Assembly: GCA_024707075.1 (NCBI GenBank)
Contig: JANQAK010000003.1
Location: forward strand, 62,001 to 126,000
DNA: 64,000 nt
Reading direction: 5' to 3'
DNA from: Afipia sp.
GTDB taxonomy: Bacteria; Pseudomonadota; Alphaproteobacteria; Rhizobiales; Xanthobacteraceae
The translations under genes were made by a program, and so were the position numbers. The notes beneath the pieces are model-generated. The model was not told the DNA's origin and searched no databases. It saw nothing but the letters and a program-made list of their open reading frames with translations. Positions within the stretch are counted from its first letter, which is position 1; every line of letters begins with the position of its first letter. Below are positions 10,441 through 20,757 of the stretch, in pieces.

Positions 10441-12165
10441 ATGGGCAAAAGATTGAAAAGCGGCGGCGATATCAACCGCCGACGGGCGCGGGTCGCTGCG
10501 CCTTATGTGATACGGCTTCGGGACAAGTTCGGATTGCGGCGCGCGATGCTGGGCACCGCGCTACTTGCGGTGCTCGGCGCTCCCGCATTTGCGCAGTCCA
10601 TCGACACTCGTCCCTCATGGAACGGCACTCAAGCACTCTCATTTTGGGGCTCCGGAGGAGGTCAGACAGCGTTTGGCCAGAGCATTACCGCCGGAAGCGC
10701 GCCTTCGCGCCTGTCGAGTTTCTCATTTGAAGTAATTCAAGACTCGGGAGTACCCCAGCAATATCGGGCGTATGTTTATCAATGGGATCCGGTCACAAGC
10801 CGTATGGTCGGCAGCGCCCTGTTTACGTCGGGGGTGATGACGGCTCCGTCGACCGGCGGAGCATTTGCGCAGATGACGATCAATACCGGCGGCGGCGTGG
10901 TTCTTTCGCCGGGCCAGCAATATGCTCTGTTCGTGACCACGAGTTCGGTCGGCGCTCAGGCTGCCGGACTTTATCGATTTGGATATATGGCCGGCACGGC
11001 CTATTCGGGAGGAAATTTTGTCTCGCAATCGAGCCCCACCCTGGCTGGATTGCTCGGCCAGAGCTGGGGGTCGCCCAATCTCGATCTTGCCTTTTCGGCA
11101 ACGATCATCCCCGGTCTTCCCGTCGCGGGCCAGAACGGCATCGAGGCGCAGCAGGGCGTCGTCCAGCTCATGAACCAGTACATGAATGTGCTGACCGATC
11201 CGTTTGTCACCGATCGCGGCGGCGCTTCAGCCATCGGCTTCGCACCGGAGCGCCCTTCGAACGTGCCCGCGGGCGTCGCGTCTGCCTTCGCCAAGTTCAA
11301 CAAAGCGCCGAGCGCATATGAGCCACGCTACAGCATGTGGGGCGCGGCTTTCGGCGGCGGCAACAAGAGCAGCGGTGTGTCCACACTCGGCATTTCCGAT
11401 ACGTCAACGACGGTTGGAGGTTTTGCCGCCGGTGTCGACTACAAATTCTCGCCGAACTCGATGATCGGCTTTTCGCTTGCGGGTGGTGGAACATCGTGGT
11501 CGGTGTCGGATAACAACGGCGGCGGCCGCAGCGATGCACTCCTCGTCGGTGTCTATGGTGCGCATAGTTTCAACACGTCGTATTATCTCTCCGGCGCTTT
11601 GAGTTTCGGCAATTATTGGACGACAACCAATCGGGCGGTCGGCGCGGATCAGTTCGATGCGAAGTTCAACGTGCAGAATTTCGGCGGGCGGTTCGAACTC
11701 GGGCGGCACTTTCAGGTTCCCGAAGGCGTGCGTCTGACGCCTTATGTCGCGATCCAGTCGCAGTTCTACACCACGCCGGCCTACACCGAGACCGCATCGG
11801 CCGGTGCAGGCGCATTCGCGCTGGCGTTCTCATCGCGCGATGCGTGGGTCGTCCGCTCGGAAGCCGGCAGCCGCCTGGACAAGACATGGCGTCTCGCAAG
11901 TGGCGGCAGCCTGCGCGCGTTCGGCAAACTCGCCTACGGCCACGATGAATATAGCGATCCGACGATTGCAGCTTCGTTTTCCGGTTTTGCTATCCCGGCG
12001 TTTGCGGTCGGCGGCGTGACGCCCGCCCGCGACCTGGCGCTGGTCGCTGCCGGATCAGAATGGGTGATGGTCAAGGGCTGGTCGCTGATGGCCAAGTTTG
12101 ACGGTGAGTTCTCCGAGCGGACGCAGACTTACGCGGGCACCGGGCGTGTGCGGTATGTTTGGTAG
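10441..12165 (+). CDS. Autotransporter-type outer-membrane protein
   Basis: About 574 residues, exported. The long signal region (positively charged, then RAMLGTALLAVLGAPAFAQ) resembles the extended signal peptides of autotransporters. Residues about 55-230 form a beta-rich passenger (GQSITAGSAPSRLSSFSFEV, AYVYQWDP), reminiscent of the jelly-roll domains of exported adhesive proteins. From about 300 an autotransporter beta-barrel follows (YSMWGAAFGGGNK, GFAAGVDYKFSPNSMIGFSL) and the protein ends in RVRYVW, an aromatic terminus fitting BAM recognition. ATG 10441 is preferred over a TTG 39 bases upstream. The passenger is short and has no recognisable enzyme motif, so adhesion or a structural role is only a guess. 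Confidence 0.85.
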   Translation: MGKRLKSGGDINRRRARVAAPYVIRLRDKFGLRRAMLGTALLAVLGAPAFAQSIDTRPSWNGTQALSFWGSGGGQTAFGQSITAGSAPSRLSSFSFEVIQDSGVPQQYRAYVYQWDPVTSRMVGSALFTSGVMTAPSTGGAFAQMTINTGGGVVLSPGQQYALFVTTSSVGAQAAGLYRFGYMAGTAYSGGNFVSQSSPTLAGLLGQSWGSPNLDLAFSATIIPGLPVAGQNGIEAQQGVVQLMNQYMNVLTDPFVTDRGGASAIGFAPERPSNVPAGVASAFAKFNKAPSAYEPRYSMWGAAFGGGNKSSGVSTLGISDTSTTVGGFAAGVDYKFSPNSMIGFSLAGGGTSWSVSDNNGGGRSDALLVGVYGAHSFNTSYYLSGALSFGNYWTTTNRAVGADQFDAKFNVQNFGGRFELGRHFQVPEGVRLTPYVAIQSQFYTTPAYTETASAGAGAFALAFSSRDAWVVRSEAGSRLDKTWRLASGGSLRAFGKLAYGHDEYSDPTIAASFSGFAIPAFAVGGVTPARDLALVAAGSEWVMVKGWSLMAKFDGEFSERTQTYAGTGRVRYVW

Positions 12166-12289
12166 GCGCTCATGCGCTGATGGCTGCTCTCAATCAGATT
12201 TGCACGTCATTCGCCTACGAAAGCCTAACTGTCCTGTGCGAGGTCCGGTATAACGCGATGTGACCCGACACTTTGTGCAAGGAATATCA

Positions 12290-12565
12290 ATGAACGAAGC
12301 TCAGGCCTTTTTCAGCCAACCGGGCGTTGGCTTCTTCACCCTGCTGCTGATCGGCGCTATCGCCGGCTGGATCGCCGAGCGGGTGACGGAATCCGACCAC
12401 GGCATCTTCACCAACATCCTGGTCGGCATCGCCGGATCGTTCGTCGGCGCCAAGCTCGCGGAGATCGCGCAGGTGCCGGTGTTCGGCTTCTGGCGCACGC
12501 TCATTTCCGCGTCGGTCGGCGCGGTCCTTCTGCTGTTTGCCTGGCGCATGATCCGCGGACGATAG
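12290..12565 (+). CDS. GlsB/YeaQ/YmgE family small membrane protein
   Basis: A 91-residue hydrophobic protein with three predicted membrane segments (FFTLLLIGAIAGWIAERV, ILVGIAGSFVGAKLAEIA, LISASVGAVLLLFAWRMI). The glycine-rich motifs GAIAGWIAE and GIAGSFVGA are those of the transglycosylase-associated protein family (GlsB/YeaQ/YmgE), whose members are stress-induced; the family name is historical and no enzyme activity is shown. ATG 12290 is used because AAGGA lies 7-11 bases upstream. It is monocistronic, with no partner gene nearby. The 258 bases downstream to ilvD contain no gene I can support. Confidence 0.85.
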   Translation: MNEAQAFFSQPGVGFFTLLLIGAIAGWIAERVTESDHGIFTNILVGIAGSFVGAKLAEIAQVPVFGFWRTLISASVGAVLLLFAWRMIRGR

Positions 12566-12823
12566 CCGCGATATTCATTTCCGATCCGGAAAGGGCACTG
12601 CGGCATCGTTGCCGCAGTGCAACGAATGTTGCTTGCCCGCAACACTTGGTGAACATTTAACCCTCGCCTCAGCAAGCACTTGCGTGTGCCGCGATTTGGC
12701 CACACGCCTCCGTGAGATCATTCCTTCGTAGGCTAACCGCCACAGCCTTCGTGAAGGTGTTGGAAAATCCTGCCTTTTAAGGATTTCCGGATGTCACGCG
12801 GTGCTGGGGGTCAAAGGTTCACG

Positions 12824-14547
12824 ATGGACGCGAAAACCAGCATCAAGGCGAGGCTTCCGAGCCGTCATGTGACGGAAGGACCCGCGCGCGCGCCCCATCG
12901 GTCCTATCTCTATGCCATGGGCCTGACCACCGAGCAGATCCACCAGCCGTTCGTCGGCGTGGCGTCGTGCTGGAACGAGGCGGCTCCCTGCAACATTTCG
13001 CTGATGCGTCAGGCGCAGGCCGCCAAGAAGGGCGTCGCCGCCGCCAACGGCACCCCGCGCGAATTCTGCACCATTACAGTCACCGACGGCATCGCCATGG
13101 GCCACGAGGGGATGCGGTCGTCGCTCCCGTCGCGCGAAACCATTGCCGATTCCGTGGAATTGACCGTCCGCGGCCACGCTTATGATGCCCTGATCGGGCT
13201 CGCCGGCTGCGACAAGTCCTTGCCCGGCATGATGATGGCGATGCTGCGCCTCAACGTGCCGTCGATCTTCATCTATGGCGGGTCGATCCTGCCCGGCAAT
13301 TTCCGCGGCCAGCAGGTCACCGTTCAGGACATGTTCGAGGCGGTCGGCAAGCATTCGGTCGGCGAGATGTCCGATGAGGATCTCGACGAAATCGAGCGCG
13401 TGGCGTGCCCGTCGGCGGGCGCCTGCGGCGCGCAGTTCACCGCCAACACCATGGCGACCGTGTCGGAGGCCATCGGCCTCGCGCTGCCGTACTCGGCCGG
13501 CGCGCCGGCCCCTTACGAAATCCGCGACGCCTTCTGCATGGCGGCCGGCGAGAAGATCATGGAACTGATCGCGCTGAATATCCGTCCGCGCGACATCGTC
13601 ACCCGCAAGGCGCTGGAAAACGCCGCAGCCGTCGTTGCGGCTTCGGGCGGCTCGACCAATGCTGCGCTGCATCTGCCGGCCATGGCGCACGAATGCGGCA
13701 TCGACTTCGATCTTTTCGACGTCGCCGAAATCTTCAAAAAGACACCGTATATCGCGGATTTGAAGCCGGGCGGTCGTTATGTCGCCAAAGATATGTTCGA
13801 AGCAGGTGGCATACCGCTTCTGATGAAGACGCTGCTGGACAACGGTTACTTGCACGGCGACTGCATGACGGTCACCGGACGCACGATCGCCGAAAATCTC
13901 AAGGGCGTGAAATGGAATCCTCATCAGGACGTGGTGCGTTCTGCCGATAACCCGATCACCGTCACCGGTGGCGTGGTCGGCATGAAAGGAATCTCGCGCC
14001 GGACGGTGCGATCGTGAAAGTCGCTGGAATGTCGGTGTTGAAGTTCACAGGGCCTGCGCGTTGCTTCGATTCCGAAGAAGCCGCGTTCGAATGCGTGAAC
14101 AGGAAGACCTACAAGGAAGGCGACGTCATCGTGATCCGCTACGAGGGCCCCAGGGGCGGCCCCGGCATGCGCGAGATGTTGCAGACCACCGCGGCGCTCA
14201 CCGGGCAGGGCATGGGCGGCAAGGTCGCGCTCATCACCGACGGACGTTTCTCGGGAGCCACCCGTGGCTTCTGCGTCGGCCATGTCGGACCAGAGGCGGC
14301 TGTCGGCGGCCCGATCGGACTGATCCGCGACGGCGATATCATCGAACTGGATGCCGTCGACAACACCCTCAATGTCCGGCTGACGGATGCCGAACTGGCC
14401 GAGCGCCGGAAGGCCTGGAAGCCGCGCGAGACGTCGGTCGGTTCCGGCGTGCTCTGGAAATACGCCCAGCAGGTCGGACCTGCGGTGAAAGGGGCCGTGA
14501 CCCATCCCGGCGGGGCCGGTGAGAAAGTGTGTTATGCGGACATCTGA
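12824..14547 (+). CDS. ilvD: Dihydroxy-acid dehydratase, one frameshift
   Basis: IlvD dehydrates 2,3-dihydroxy-3-methyl acids in isoleucine, valine and pantothenate synthesis. The first frame runs [19 protein letters not shown] through the three cluster cysteines in [22 protein letters not shown] and [16 protein letters not shown]. The family sequence [11 protein letters not shown] is broken at about 13989, and the C-terminal domain ([52 protein letters not shown]) continues in another frame. One missing base in GGAATC restores [17 protein letters not shown]. Joined length is 574 residues, normal for the family. It overlaps the next gene by 14 bases. As an amino-acid biosynthesis gene, true loss is possible but a sequence error is likelier. 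Confidence 0.95.
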
Positions 14548-15361
14548 ACGCATTGGCATGGCTGCTGTCCTGACCGTCGCGATGCTCGCGGCGGCGCCGG
14601 CCTTTGCCTTTGAAGGCACGTTGCCGGGCAACAAGGAGGCCGCGCTGCCGGTCGTTGCTGCGCCCAGCGGTGTTGCCGTTCTGAAGAAGCCGGTTCCGCC
14701 GGCCGATATTCCGCAGGTGGCTTCGTCGCTGACGGCCCTGCAATATGCCGCCGAAGGCGGTCATCCGGTGGCACAGTGGAAGCTCGGGCGCATGTACGCC
14801 AAGGGCGACGGCGTCGCGCAGGACGACCTGCGCGCCTACGACTATTTCAGCAAGATCGCGAATGCCCATGCCGAAGACAGCCCGTCGGCGCCGCAGGCGA
14901 CCATCGTCGCCAATGCCTTCGTGGCGCTCGGCCGTTATTATGCCTCCGGCATTCCGAACACCCGCGTGAAGGCCGATCCGGAGCGCGCGCGCGAGATGTT
15001 CTCTTACGCCGCATCCTATTTCGGCAATGCCGAGGCGCAGTACAATCTGGCGCGGATGTATCTCGACGGCGTTGGCATGCCGCGCGACGTGAAGTACGGC
15101 GTTCGCTGGCTCGCCCTTTCGGCGCAGAAGGGCCAGCATCAGGCGCAGGCGCTGCTCGGCCAGATGCTGTTCAACGGCGATAAGCTCCAGCGGCAGGCCG
15201 CGCGCGGCCTGATGTGGCTGACCCTGGCGCAGGACAGCGCGACGCCGGACGAGACCTGGATCAAGGACAGCTACAAGACCGCGCTCGCCAAGGCGTCCGA
15301 GGACGACCGGGCCATGGCCTTGCAGATGCTCGAGCGCTGGGTTCAGGGCAGGCGGGACTAA
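14534..15361 (+). CDS. ExoR-like periplasmic Sel1-repeat protein
   Basis: An exported protein of about 275 residues. The signal peptide [17 protein letters not shown] is followed by Sel1-like TPR repeats: [20 protein letters not shown], then ARGMFS-type helices, [20 protein letters not shown] and [19 protein letters not shown]. Order and spacing of repeats, and the [17 protein letters not shown] end, resemble ExoR of rhizobia, the periplasmic brake on the ExoS-ChvI two-component system that controls exopolysaccharide and motility. That equivalence is inferred from remembered family features and needs an alignment. ATG 14534 lies inside the ilvD 3' end (14-base overlap), suggesting translational coupling. 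A GTG 15 bases upstream is an alternative start. Confidence 0.8.
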   Translation: MRTSERIGMAAVLTVAMLAAAPAFAFEGTLPGNKEAALPVVAAPSGVAVLKKPVPPADIPQVASSLTALQYAAEGGHPVAQWKLGRMYAKGDGVAQDDLRAYDYFSKIANAHAEDSPSAPQATIVANAFVALGRYYASGIPNTRVKADPERAREMFSYAASYFGNAEAQYNLARMYLDGVGMPRDVKYGVRWLALSAQKGQHQAQALLGQMLFNGDKLQRQAARGLMWLTLAQDSATPDETWIKDSYKTALAKASEDDRAMALQMLERWVQGRRD

Positions 15362-15380
15362 CGGTCGCGTGCATTTTCCT

Positions 15381-15504
15381 CGTCATTGCGAGGAGCACTT
15401 GCGACGAAGCAATCCAGCTTAATCTTCGTTTTTGCTCATGGATTGCTTCGCGGAGCCTGTCATCGGGCGGCGCGTCGGGCCGACCCGCTGGCTCGCAACG
15501 ACAG
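15381..15504. repeat. Palindromic repeat, GCAATCCAG family
   Basis: Starts CGTCATTGCGAGGAGCACTT and returns with ATGGATTGCTTCGC and GGCTCGCAACGACA; a longer, more degraded copy of the element at 7411. It separates the convergent ExoR-like gene and xthA, a position where it may help end transcription from both sides. Confidence 0.8.
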
Positions 15505-15520
15505 GCAGGGCGGTGTCACT

Positions 15521-16305
15521 TCAATCCAAATCCAGGTCGATCCACACTGGAACGTGGTCCGACGCCTTTTCCCATCCCCGGACATGACGGTCGATGCCGG
15601 CATCGCGCAGCCGGTCGCTGGCCTGCGGCGACAGCAGCAGGTGGTCGATCCGGATGCCGTTGTTCTTCGGCCATGCGCCGGCCTGATAATCCCAGAACGT
15701 GTACTGGCCGGGCTGGTCCGAGACCGCGCGGATCGCGTCGGTCAGGCCGAGGTTGAGCAGGGCGCGGAATTCCCGCCGCGTTTCCGGCAGGAACAGCGCG
15801 TCGCCGGCCCATGCCGCAGGATTATGAACATCGTCGGCCGTCGGGATGACGTTGAAATCGCCTGCCAGTACCAACGGCTGCTCGTGCTTCAGATTCTCTT
15901 TTGAGTATTTAAGAAGCCGCTTCATCCAGTTGATTTTGTATTGATATTTGTCTGTTCCGGGCGGGTTGCCGTTGGGCAGGTAAAGACAGGCGACCCGCAG
16001 CGGGGTCTTGCCGTGCATCACAAGGCCCTCAAGGAAACGGGCATGGAGATCGTCATCGTCGCCCCTGAGGCGCGGTCGGGTCTCCTCGAACGGAAAGCGC
16101 GACAGCAGCGCCACGCCGTTGAACGTCTTCTGGCCGTGGGTGACGACGTGATAGCCGAGATCCTCGATCGGCTCGCGGGGAAGGCCTCGTCCTGACACTT
16201 GATTTCCTGAAGGCAGACGATGTCCGGCGAGCGTTCCTTCAGCCAGACCAGCAGGTGTTCGAGCCGCTGGCGGACAGAGTTAACGTTCCATGTGGCGATC
16301 CGCAT
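15521..16305 (-). CDS. xthA: Exodeoxyribonuclease III, one frameshift
   Basis: Exonuclease III / AP endonuclease of the DNase I-like (EEP) superfamily, acting in base-excision repair. The start MRIATWNVNSVRQRLEHLL and SPDIVCLQEIKCQDEAFP (metal ligand Glu in LQEIK) are in one frame. From REPIEDLGYHVVTHGQK the family sequence continues in another, with LAGDFNVIPTADDV (Asp/Asn catalytic pair), the RIDHLLLSP motif and the terminal ASDHVPVW (catalytic Asp-His). One base missing from the four-G run at 16177-16180 (four C on the coding strand) explains the break. Joined length is 261 residues, normal for XthA. It converges on the ExoR-like gene across a repeat. Confidence 0.93.
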
Positions 16306-16478
16306 GACCGATTCCGTTAGTGACAAAGGGGAATTTCAAAGAAATTCATGGATATGGCGTACCATGAGACACACGGCTGTGATAAGCCGGTTGCAAATAA
16401 CGCTGGAAAACCAGCACAAAAAGGGGCGGGGAAATACAACGGCTAGCCGGTTCGGCGAGCCTGCGCCTGCGAGACGAT

Positions 16479-17618
16479 ATGGCATCAGGACTTTTGAAAC
16501 GACGCGGACTGCTCATTCTGGGGGTCTGCGTGATTGCGATTGCTGCCTATGCGACCCGGTCGATGTGGACCGGCGGCGCGACCACGGCGCAGGCCCCGCC
16601 GCGGCCTCAGGCGGTTTCCGTTGAAGTTGCGAAAGCCGAGAAAAAGCCGGTTCCGCTGGATGTCGATTCCATCGGTGCGGTCACGCCGATTTCGAGCGTG
16701 GCGCTGAAGTCCCGGCTCGAAACCACCATCATGGAAGTGCATTTCGAGGACGGCGCCCGCGTCAAGGAAGGCGACCTGCTGTTCACGCTGGATGCGCGCC
16801 AGATCGATGCGCAGATCGCGCAGGCGGAAGGCAACCTCGCGCGGTCCAAATCGCAGCTCGTGGCCGCCGAGCGCGATCTGAAACGCTACAGCGATCTGAT
16901 CGGCAAGGGCGCGACGACGCAGGTCAGTGTCGACAACGCCAGGACCGCATCGGATACGGCGACGGCGACGATCCAGGCGGATCAGGCCATACTGGACAAC
17001 CTGAAGGTCCAGAAAAGCTATACCAGGATCACCGCGCCGATCAGCGGGCGGATCAGCGCCGCAACCGTCAAGGTCGGGAACTTCGTTCGTCCCGCCGACA
17101 CGTCGGCGCTCGCGACCATCAACCAGATGGCTCCGGTCTACGTGACCTTCGCCATTCCCCAGCGCGTGCTGAGCGATCTGCGCGACGCGATGAAAGTGGG
17201 GCAGGCGTCGGTGACGGCGACGATCCCGGGCAATGGCAAATCGGAAACCGGCACCGTTGCGATGGTGGAGAACACCGTCGATGCGACCACCGGCATGGTG
17301 ACGGTGCGCGGCATCATGGGCAACGAGAGCGAACTCTTGTGGCCGGGCATTCTGGTCAACACCCGCCTCACGGTCCGGACCGAGGAAGCGGTCGTGGTGC
17401 CGTCGGTCGGCGTCCAGCGCAGCCAGACCGGGAACTTCGTGTTCGTCATCAGGGACGGCAAGGCGCAGATCCAGCCCGTTACCATCAGCCGCACGTTCCA
17501 GGGTATTTCCGTGGTCGACAGCGGTCTGGAAGGCGGGGAGGATATCGTCGTCGATGGTCAATTGCTGCTGTCCAACGGCACGCCGGTCGCGCCGCGCAGC
17601 CGCAAGGCCGGAGCTTAA
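16479..17618 (+). CDS. RND efflux periplasmic adaptor (MFP) subunit
   Basis: Membrane-fusion adaptor of 379 residues that links an inner-membrane RND pump to an outer-membrane channel. An N-terminal anchor (GLLILGVCVIAIAAYATRS) precedes the lipoyl-like half-motifs around VHFEDGARVKEGDLLFTLD, an alpha-hairpin (IAQAEGNLARSKSQLVAAER) and the returning barrel strand YTRITAPISGRIS. The beta-barrel (GNFVRPADTSALATINQM) and membrane-proximal domain (LLLSNGTPVAP) follow. The sequence is closest in character to MdtA-type adaptors. It ends 3 bases before the pump gene, so the two form one operon; no outer-membrane factor gene is adjacent. Confidence 0.93.
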   Translation: MASGLLKRRGLLILGVCVIAIAAYATRSMWTGGATTAQAPPRPQAVSVEVAKAEKKPVPLDVDSIGAVTPISSVALKSRLETTIMEVHFEDGARVKEGDLLFTLDARQIDAQIAQAEGNLARSKSQLVAAERDLKRYSDLIGKGATTQVSVDNARTASDTATATIQADQAILDNLKVQKSYTRITAPISGRISAATVKVGNFVRPADTSALATINQMAPVYVTFAIPQRVLSDLRDAMKVGQASVTATIPGNGKSETGTVAMVENTVDATTGMVTVRGIMGNESELLWPGILVNTRLTVRTEEAVVVPSVGVQRSQTGNFVFVIRDGKAQIQPVTISRTFQGISVVDSGLEGGEDIVVDGQLLLSNGTPVAPRSRKAGA

Positions 17619-17621
17619 TTT

Positions 17622-20600
17622 ATGAATCTATCCGAACTCTGCATCCGCAGACCGGTGATGACGACGCTGATGACGGCGTCGATCATTGCATTCGGCGTGT
17701 TCGGATTCCGGTTGCTGCCGGTCTCGGCGCTGCCCAAGGTGGACTTCCCGACCATTCAGGTCACGGCAACCCTGCCGGGCGCGAGCGCCGACACGATGGC
17801 GGCGTCCGTCGCGGGCCCGATCGAGCGCCAGCTCTCGACCGTCGCCGGCATCTCGTCGATGTCGTCGAGTTCGTCGCAGGGCACGACCTCGATCACCATC
17901 CAGTTCGATCTCAACCGCAATATCGACGGCGCGGCCCTCGATGTGCAGACCGCGCTGACCATCGCGCAGCGCCGCCTGCCGGTCGAGATGCTGATTCCGC
18001 CGAGCTTCCGCAAGGTGAACCCGGCCGATTTCCCGGTGCTGTTCATCTCGCTCAGTTCGGAGACGCTGCCGCTGTCGACGGTCAACGAATACGGCGACAT
18101 CACCATTGGCCAGACGCTGTCGCAGATTCCGGGCGTGGCGCAGGTCCTGATCTACGGCACGCAGAAATTCGCCATTCGCGTGCAGGCCGATCCCGAGGCG
18201 GCGGCGGCGCGCGGACTGTCGCTGGAAGACATCCGCGCGGCGGTGTCGCGCGCCAACTCGTCGACCCCGGTCGGCACCCTGAACGGGCCGAAGCAGGACA
18301 TCGCGCTTCAGGCGTCCGGCCAGCTCAACAAGGCCATCGATTATCGTCAGGTCGTGGTGGCGTGGCGCAACGGCTCGCCGGTCAAGCTCGATGAAGTGGC
18401 GCGCATCTACGACAGCGTCGAGAACGACAAGATCGCGACTTGGTTCAACGGCACGCGCTCGATCGTGCTGGCGATCCAGAAGCAGCCCGACGCCAACACC
18501 GTCGCCGTCGTCGATGCGGTGCGCGCCAAGCTGCCGTCGCTGCGGGCGCAGATCCCGCCGTCGGTGGTGATGGACGTTACGCTCGACCGCTCGGTCTCGG
18601 TGCGTGAATCCGTCGCCGACGTGGAGGAGACACTGCTGATCGCGGTCGGCCTCGTCATCGTCGTGATCTTCCTGTTCCTGCGCTCGGCGTCCGCGACGCT
18701 CATTCCCGCGCTGGCGGTTCCGATTTCGCTGTTCGGCACCTGCGCCGTGATGTACGCGCTGGATTATTCGATCAACAACATGACGCTGCTGGCGCTGACG
18801 CTGTCGGTGGGCTTCGTGGTGGATGACGCCATCGTCATGCTCGAAAATATCGTACGTTATATCGAGCAGGGCATGAAGCCTTATGAGGCGGCGTTGAAAG
18901 GCGCGCGCGAGATCGGCTTCACGATTCTGTCGATCACGTTCTCGCTGATCGCGGTGTTCATCCCGGTGCTGCTGATGGGCGGCATCGTCGGCCGCGTGTT
19001 CCGTGAGTTCGCGGTGACCATCTCGGTCGCCATCATCGTGTCGGGCTTCGTATCCCTGACGCTGACGCCGATGCTGTGCGCGCGGGTGCTGAAAGCCCAC
19101 GATCCGCATCACAAGCCCAACTTCGTGCTGCGATGGTTCGAGGCGATGTTCAACGGGTGGCTGCGCGGCTACGAATGGGCGCTCGATCGCGTGCTGGCCT
19201 ATAAGTCCGTCATGCTGGTGGTGACGCTGGCGACGCTCGGCGCCACCGTCTGGCTCTACATGGTCGTGCCGAAGGGGTTCTTCCCGCAGGAAGACACCGG
19301 CTTTCTCAGTGGCACCACGGAAGCGGCGACCGATACCTCGTTCGAGGCGATGAGCGCGCGGCAGAAGGTGCTTGCCGATCTGTTGCGGGCCGATCCCGCG
19401 GTCGAGTTTGTCAACAGCACGGTCGGCTCCGGCGGTCCCAATCCGACGGCGAACTACGGGCGGCTGTTCATCGGCCTCAAGCCGAAGAACGAGCGCGACT
19501 CCGCGCCGGTGGTGATGGCGCGGCTGCGGCAAAAGGCGTTGCAGGTGCCGGGCTTGCAGGCGTTCTTCCAGGGCATCCAGAACCTCAACATCGGCGGACG
19601 TCCGTCCAAGAGCCAGTACCAGTACACGCTGCAAAGCGGCGATACGGAGTCGCTGTATCGCGTCGCGCCGGAGATGCGCGAGAAGATCGCGAAGGTGCCG
19701 GGATTGCAGGACGTCACCACCGATCTCTACATCAAGAATCCGCAGCTCACCGTCGACATCGACCGCGAAAAGGCCGCCGTCTATGGCGTGACCGCCGACC
19801 AGATCCGCAACCAGTTGTTCAACGCCTACGGCGCGCGGCAGGTGGGCACGATCTACATGCCTTCCAATGACTATCAGATCATTCTGGAAGTGCAGCCGAA
19901 GTTCCGCGTCGATCCCACCGACCTGTCGAAGCTGTACGTCAAGACGGCGAACAATCAGGCGATCCCGCTCGACGCCGTGGCCAGGATGGTGCCGACGGTC
20001 GGGCCGTTGCAGATCAATCACCAGGGCCAGCAGCCAGCGGTGACGATTTCGTTCAACCTCGCGCCGGGCACGTCGCTCGGCTACGCCGTCGATCAGATCA
20101 CGCGGATCGAGCAGGAATCGAACCTGCCGGCGACCATCGCCACCGGATTCTCCGGCACGGCGCAGGTGTTCCAGGATTCGCTGCGCGGGCAGGGCGTGCT
20201 GATCCTCGCCGCCGTGTTCGCCGCATTCGTGATCCTCGGCATTCTCTACGAGAGTTTCATCCATCCGATCACGATCATTTCGGGTCTGCCGTCGGCGGGC
20301 ATCGGCGCGATCCTGACCCTGATGCTGTTCAAGATGGAATTGTCGGTGATCGCCATGATCGGCATCGTCATGCTGGTCGGCATCGTCAAGAAGAACGCCA
20401 TCATGATGGTGGACTTCGCCATCGGGCGACGCGCCGTCGGCCTCAGCGCCGAGCATGCCATTCGCGAGGCGGCGCTGCTGCGTTTCCGCCCGATCATGAT
20501 GACGACGTTCGCGGCGATCTTCGGCACGCTGCCGATCGCATTGGGTACGGGGGCCGGCGCGGAGTTGCGCCAGCCGCTCGGCGTGTCCGTGGTCGGCGGT

Positions 20601-20750
20601 CTTCTGGTGTCGCAACTGCTGACGCTGTTCATCACGCCGGTGATCTACATCTATCTCGACCGCATCGATCGTCGTCTCAAGCGCCGTCTCGATCCGACCT
20701 TGCGAGACACGCCGGATGTCGAGCCGCCGCGTGTCGCCGCGGCCGAGTAG
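17622..20750 (+). CDS. RND multidrug efflux permease (MdtB/MdtC-like)
   Basis: Proton-driven inner-membrane exporter, 1042 residues. The N terminus MNLSELCIRRPVMTTLMTAS and LPVSALPKVDFPTIQVTATL are typical of the HAE1 RND family, of the MdtBC kind rather than AcrB. A first large periplasmic loop is followed by transmembrane helices; helix 4 contains LSVGFVVDDAIVMLENIVRY with the paired aspartates of the proton relay. The second half repeats the layout (ILYESFIHPITIISGLPSAG, GIVMLVGIVKKNAIMMVDFA). Substrates cannot be predicted. In Enterobacteria MdtB and MdtC are two proteins; only one permease is here, so it probably forms a homotrimer. Confidence 0.95.
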   Translation: MNLSELCIRRPVMTTLMTASIIAFGVFGFRLLPVSALPKVDFPTIQVTATLPGASADTMAASVAGPIERQLSTVAGISSMSSSSSQGTTSITIQFDLNRNIDGAALDVQTALTIAQRRLPVEMLIPPSFRKVNPADFPVLFISLSSETLPLSTVNEYGDITIGQTLSQIPGVAQVLIYGTQKFAIRVQADPEAAAARGLSLEDIRAAVSRANSSTPVGTLNGPKQDIALQASGQLNKAIDYRQVVVAWRNGSPVKLDEVARIYDSVENDKIATWFNGTRSIVLAIQKQPDANTVAVVDAVRAKLPSLRAQIPPSVVMDVTLDRSVSVRESVADVEETLLIAVGLVIVVIFLFLRSASATLIPALAVPISLFGTCAVMYALDYSINNMTLLALTLSVGFVVDDAIVMLENIVRYIEQGMKPYEAALKGAREIGFTILSITFSLIAVFIPVLLMGGIVGRVFREFAVTISVAIIVSGFVSLTLTPMLCARVLKAHDPHHKPNFVLRWFEAMFNGWLRGYEWALDRVLAYKSVMLVVTLATLGATVWLYMVVPKGFFPQEDTGFLSGTTEAATDTSFEAMSARQKVLADLLRADPAVEFVNSTVGSGGPNPTANYGRLFIGLKPKNERDSAPVVMARLRQKALQVPGLQAFFQGIQNLNIGGRPSKSQYQYTLQSGDTESLYRVAPEMREKIAKVPGLQDVTTDLYIKNPQLTVDIDREKAAVYGVTADQIRNQLFNAYGARQVGTIYMPSNDYQIILEVQPKFRVDPTDLSKLYVKTANNQAIPLDAVARMVPTVGPLQINHQGQQPAVTISFNLAPGTSLGYAVDQITRIEQESNLPATIATGFSGTAQVFQDSLRGQGVLILAAVFAAFVILGILYESFIHPITIISGLPSAGIGAILTLMLFKMELSVIAMIGIVMLVGIVKKNAIMMVDFAIGRRAVGLSAEHAIREAALLRFRPIMMTTFAAIFGTLPIALGTGAGAELRQPLGVSVVGGLLVSQLLTLFITPVIYIYLDRIDRRLKRRLDPTLRDTPDVEPPRVAAAE

Positions 20751-20757
20751 GGCGTCG

